Assembly (NCBI GenBank): GCA_964468725.1
Contig: CAYXVU010000323.1
Coordinates: 1-5,453, forward strand
Direction of reading: 5' to 3'
Origin: CAYXVU01 sp964468725
GTDB taxonomy: Bacteria > Acidobacteriota > Blastocatellia > UBA7656
DNA length: 5,453 nucleotides
Shown: piece after piece, positions 3,625-5,453 of the stretch
Position numbering within the stretch: the first letter of the stretch is position 1
Layout of the letters: each line of letters starts with the position of its first letter
Notes under the pieces: generated by a model
The model's input: only the letters and a program-made list of their open reading frames with translations
What the model was told of the DNA's origin: nothing
Database searches by the model: none
Program-made: the position numbers and the translations under genes

Positions 3625-5453
3625 ATGCAAAGAGCGCAACGCATCATTTGGCCCATTCTTTTTCTCCTGACCTTACACCCGATCTTGCCCGTGCCAGCGG
3701 GCGCGCAACCGCGTAAAGCGCCGCGTTACCTTGAACGCATCAGCCGCCGCGCAGACTTTGATCGCCTGTCGCGCACCTACTATCGCGGTCGCTTCACGGC
3801 GCTGCCGCATCTGATGTTCGTCGTTGACCGGCGGGCGCGCGGCAAAGTCTATTTCGTCAATTCGAAGCTCTATTCGTTTCACAAAGACTTCGTCAACGCC
3901 AACTACTTGTCGCTCGAACGCGGGCAACTCTTTTACGAAAATAACTACCTCAAACCCGACCGCCGTTTTCTGCTTGGCACGATTGCCTATCAAACGACCG
4001 CCGACAAATTCACCTTCGAATTTTGGGAAGGGGATAAGCTCACCAAAGAGTTGCTCGCCGAATGCCACGACGCGTTGTACCTCGCCTTCTTCACAACCCT
4101 CTACTTCAAACCCAACTCGCTCGCTCACGAAGAGATTGCCGCCGCATGGAATCAAGAAGCCACGCGCTCGTCGATGCAAAAGATCATCGTGCCAGTGCTG
4201 ACGGTAAGCGAACTGGCGCGCGACCGCACCTATCAACCGCTCAATCTCGGCAGCAGCCTCGGACAGCTTCGCATCATCGAAGAGATGACGCCGGAAACAG
4301 TGATTGATCGCAATCAAATCGTTATCTTCAAACAGGTGCCTGTACAGTTGACGCCGCTTTCGGGAATCATCACCACCGAACCGGCCTCGCCGCTGTCGCA
4401 TGCCAACCTGCTCGCCAAATCGTGGGGCATCCCCAACGCGCATATCAAAGACGCAGACAAACTCTTCAAACAACTCGAAGGCAAATATGTGCGTTTGGAA
4501 GTGAGCGAAAACGAATACAAGCTTGCGCCCGCTGATGCCAAAGAGGTGTTGGCGCGACAACGCGAATGGCTTAAACGCGCAGACCTCGTTACGCCGCCCG
4601 CCGATTTGCGCTATGATCGGCTGACCGATTTACGCGAACAACGCGCCAATGATGCGCGACGCTTCGGCGCGAAATCAGCCAACCTCGGCCATCTGCTCGG
4701 CGCGCGACCGCAGAGCTTTGTCGTCCCCCCTGGCTTCACTGTCCCTTTTCACTTCTATCAGGAATTTCTGCGCGCCAATGACCTCGAAGAAGACATTCGC
4801 GCAGCGGTCGAAGAAGACCGCTTCGTTCACGACCCAGTTTATCGCAAACAACAGTTGGCCGAGATTCGCAAATGGATTGAAGCGGGCGACCACACCCCGG
4901 AGTTTCAAAAGCTTCTGCTTGACAAAGCGCACCGCGACTATGCAGGCAAAGGGTTATTCATCCGCAGTTCAACTAATGCAGAAGATTTGCCGAACTTCAG
5001 CGGCGCAGGTCTCTACACCACTGTGCCTAATGTGCGAAGCGATGAGCAACTGCTGCAAGCCATCAAAACCGTCTGGGCTTCGGTTTGGAACTATGAAGCC
5101 TATGAGGCGCGCGAAAGTTTCGGCATGAACCATTTCGGCGTCTACCCTGCGGTATTGATTCAAGAAGGCATCGCCGCCGACAGCGCCGGTGTGGCAATCA
5201 CGACAGACCCGTTCGATAGTCAGAATCGCGGCGCGGTTTATATCAATGCCAAACGCGGGCTTGGCATCAAAGTTGTCGAAGGTCGTCGGGTTGCCGAGCA
5301 AGTGATCTTCAGTCCACGCTCGAACGCCATCAAAATTCTGACGCGCTCGGACGAAGACACGATGCTGGCCTTTGATGAGCGGGGCGGCGTCAGGGAGGTC
5401 AAGATCGAACCGAGCCGCGCAGTGTTGACCGATGCGCTGGTGCGGCGACTGGC
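3625..5453 (+). CDS. Exported PEP/pyruvate-dikinase-type protein with glucan-dikinase domain order (partial)
   Basis: The frame is open from ATG 3625 to the window edge: 609 complete codons, no stop. Residues 1-27 look like a Sec signal peptide (basic MQRAQR, hydrophobic IIWPILFLLTL, cleavage motif AGA before QP). Residues about 35-235 match no family I can name and contain aromatic-rich segments such as GKVYFVNSKLYSF. Residues about 236-300 resemble the phosphohistidine domain of PEP-utilising enzymes: LTPLSGIITTEPASPLSHAN then GIPNA, with H259 the likely phosphorylated residue. From about 345 the ATP-grasp (PPDK N-terminal) domain follows: GAKSANLG at 348-355, FIRSSTNAEDLPNFSGAGLY at 445-464, then VLIQEGIAADSAGVAITTDPFD. 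Such domains move phosphate from ATP via histidine to pyruvate, glucan or water-type acceptors. The histidine-then-ATP-grasp order and the AGLYTTVPNV stretch recall plant glucan, water dikinases rather than PEP synthase. GAGG about ten bases before ATG 3625 supports that start; in-frame ATGs at 3586 and 3589 would add 12-13 residues before the signal peptide. Substrate unknown. Confidence 0.85.
   Translation, partial: MQRAQRIIWPILFLLTLHPILPVPAGAQPRKAPRYLERISRRADFDRLSRTYYRGRFTALPHLMFVVDRRARGKVYFVNSKLYSFHKDFVNANYLSLERGQLFYENNYLKPDRRFLLGTIAYQTTADKFTFEFWEGDKLTKELLAECHDALYLAFFTTLYFKPNSLAHEEIAAAWNQEATRSSMQKIIVPVLTVSELARDRTYQPLNLGSSLGQLRIIEEMTPETVIDRNQIVIFKQVPVQLTPLSGIITTEPASPLSHANLLAKSWGIPNAHIKDADKLFKQLEGKYVRLEVSENEYKLAPADAKEVLARQREWLKRADLVTPPADLRYDRLTDLREQRANDARRFGAKSANLGHLLGARPQSFVVPPGFTVPFHFYQEFLRANDLEEDIRAAVEEDRFVHDPVYRKQQLAEIRKWIEAGDHTPEFQKLLLDKAHRDYAGKGLFIRSSTNAEDLPNFSGAGLYTTVPNVRSDEQLLQAIKTVWASVWNYEAYEARESFGMNHFGVYPAVLIQEGIAADSAGVAITTDPFDSQNRGAVYINAKRGLGIKVVEGRRVAEQVIFSPRSNAIKILTRSDEDTMLAFDERGGVREVKIEPSRAVLTDALVRRL

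Noticed and set aside
3279..3656. Minus-strand open frame of 125 residues upstream of and overlapping smpB
   Set aside because: It overlaps the starts of both neighbouring genes, contains no recognisable motif, and the smpB promoter falls inside it.
3673..4560. Long open frame on the minus strand (295 residues) opposite the dikinase-like gene
   Set aside because: It is antisense to a frame with clear family motifs, shows no recognisable domain, and its length follows from the codon bias of the real gene.

Overview
This window is ordinary bacterial chromosome with an insertion sequence at its left edge. Gene content and style suggest an environmental, moderately GC-rich Gram-negative-like bacterium. 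Acidobacteriota, or a similar phylum rich in secreted proteins of unclear role, would fit, but no taxonomic marker here settles it.

Left (1 to about 936, minus strand): an IS630-family element runs off the window. Its transposase is split into orfA (helix-turn-helix DNA-binding part, 414-878) and orfB (DDE catalytic part, 483 to the edge). They join by a -1 shift on a textbook slippery heptamer, A AAA AAC, at 483-489. The window ends on the codon of the likely third catalytic residue. From about 879 to 1218 there is no recognised gene. That stretch holds the outer part of the element, a possible 25-residue membrane peptide, and a weak terminator-like dyad just behind pepA.

Centre (1219-3289, minus strand): smpB (tmRNA-binding protein of trans-translation) is followed by pepA (M17 leucyl aminopeptidase). 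They are co-directional and 103 nt apart, probably read from a sigma70-type promoter at 3370-3399. The pairing makes functional sense: trans-translation tags stalled products for proteolysis, and an aminopeptidase finishes peptides to amino acids. A short imperfect direct repeat spans the smpB stop and the spacer.

Right (3625 to the end, plus strand): a long reading frame, still open at the window edge (609 codons visible), is transcribed divergently from smpB. It encodes a protein with an apparent signal peptide, about 200 residues I do not recognise, a phosphohistidine (PEP-utilising mobile) domain, and then a pyruvate/PEP-dikinase-type ATP-grasp domain. This order is inverted relative to PEP synthase and PPDK. 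It matches the plant glucan, water dikinases, whose motifs it also resembles. An exported dikinase is a puzzle because the periplasm lacks ATP. This is the most interesting item in the window.
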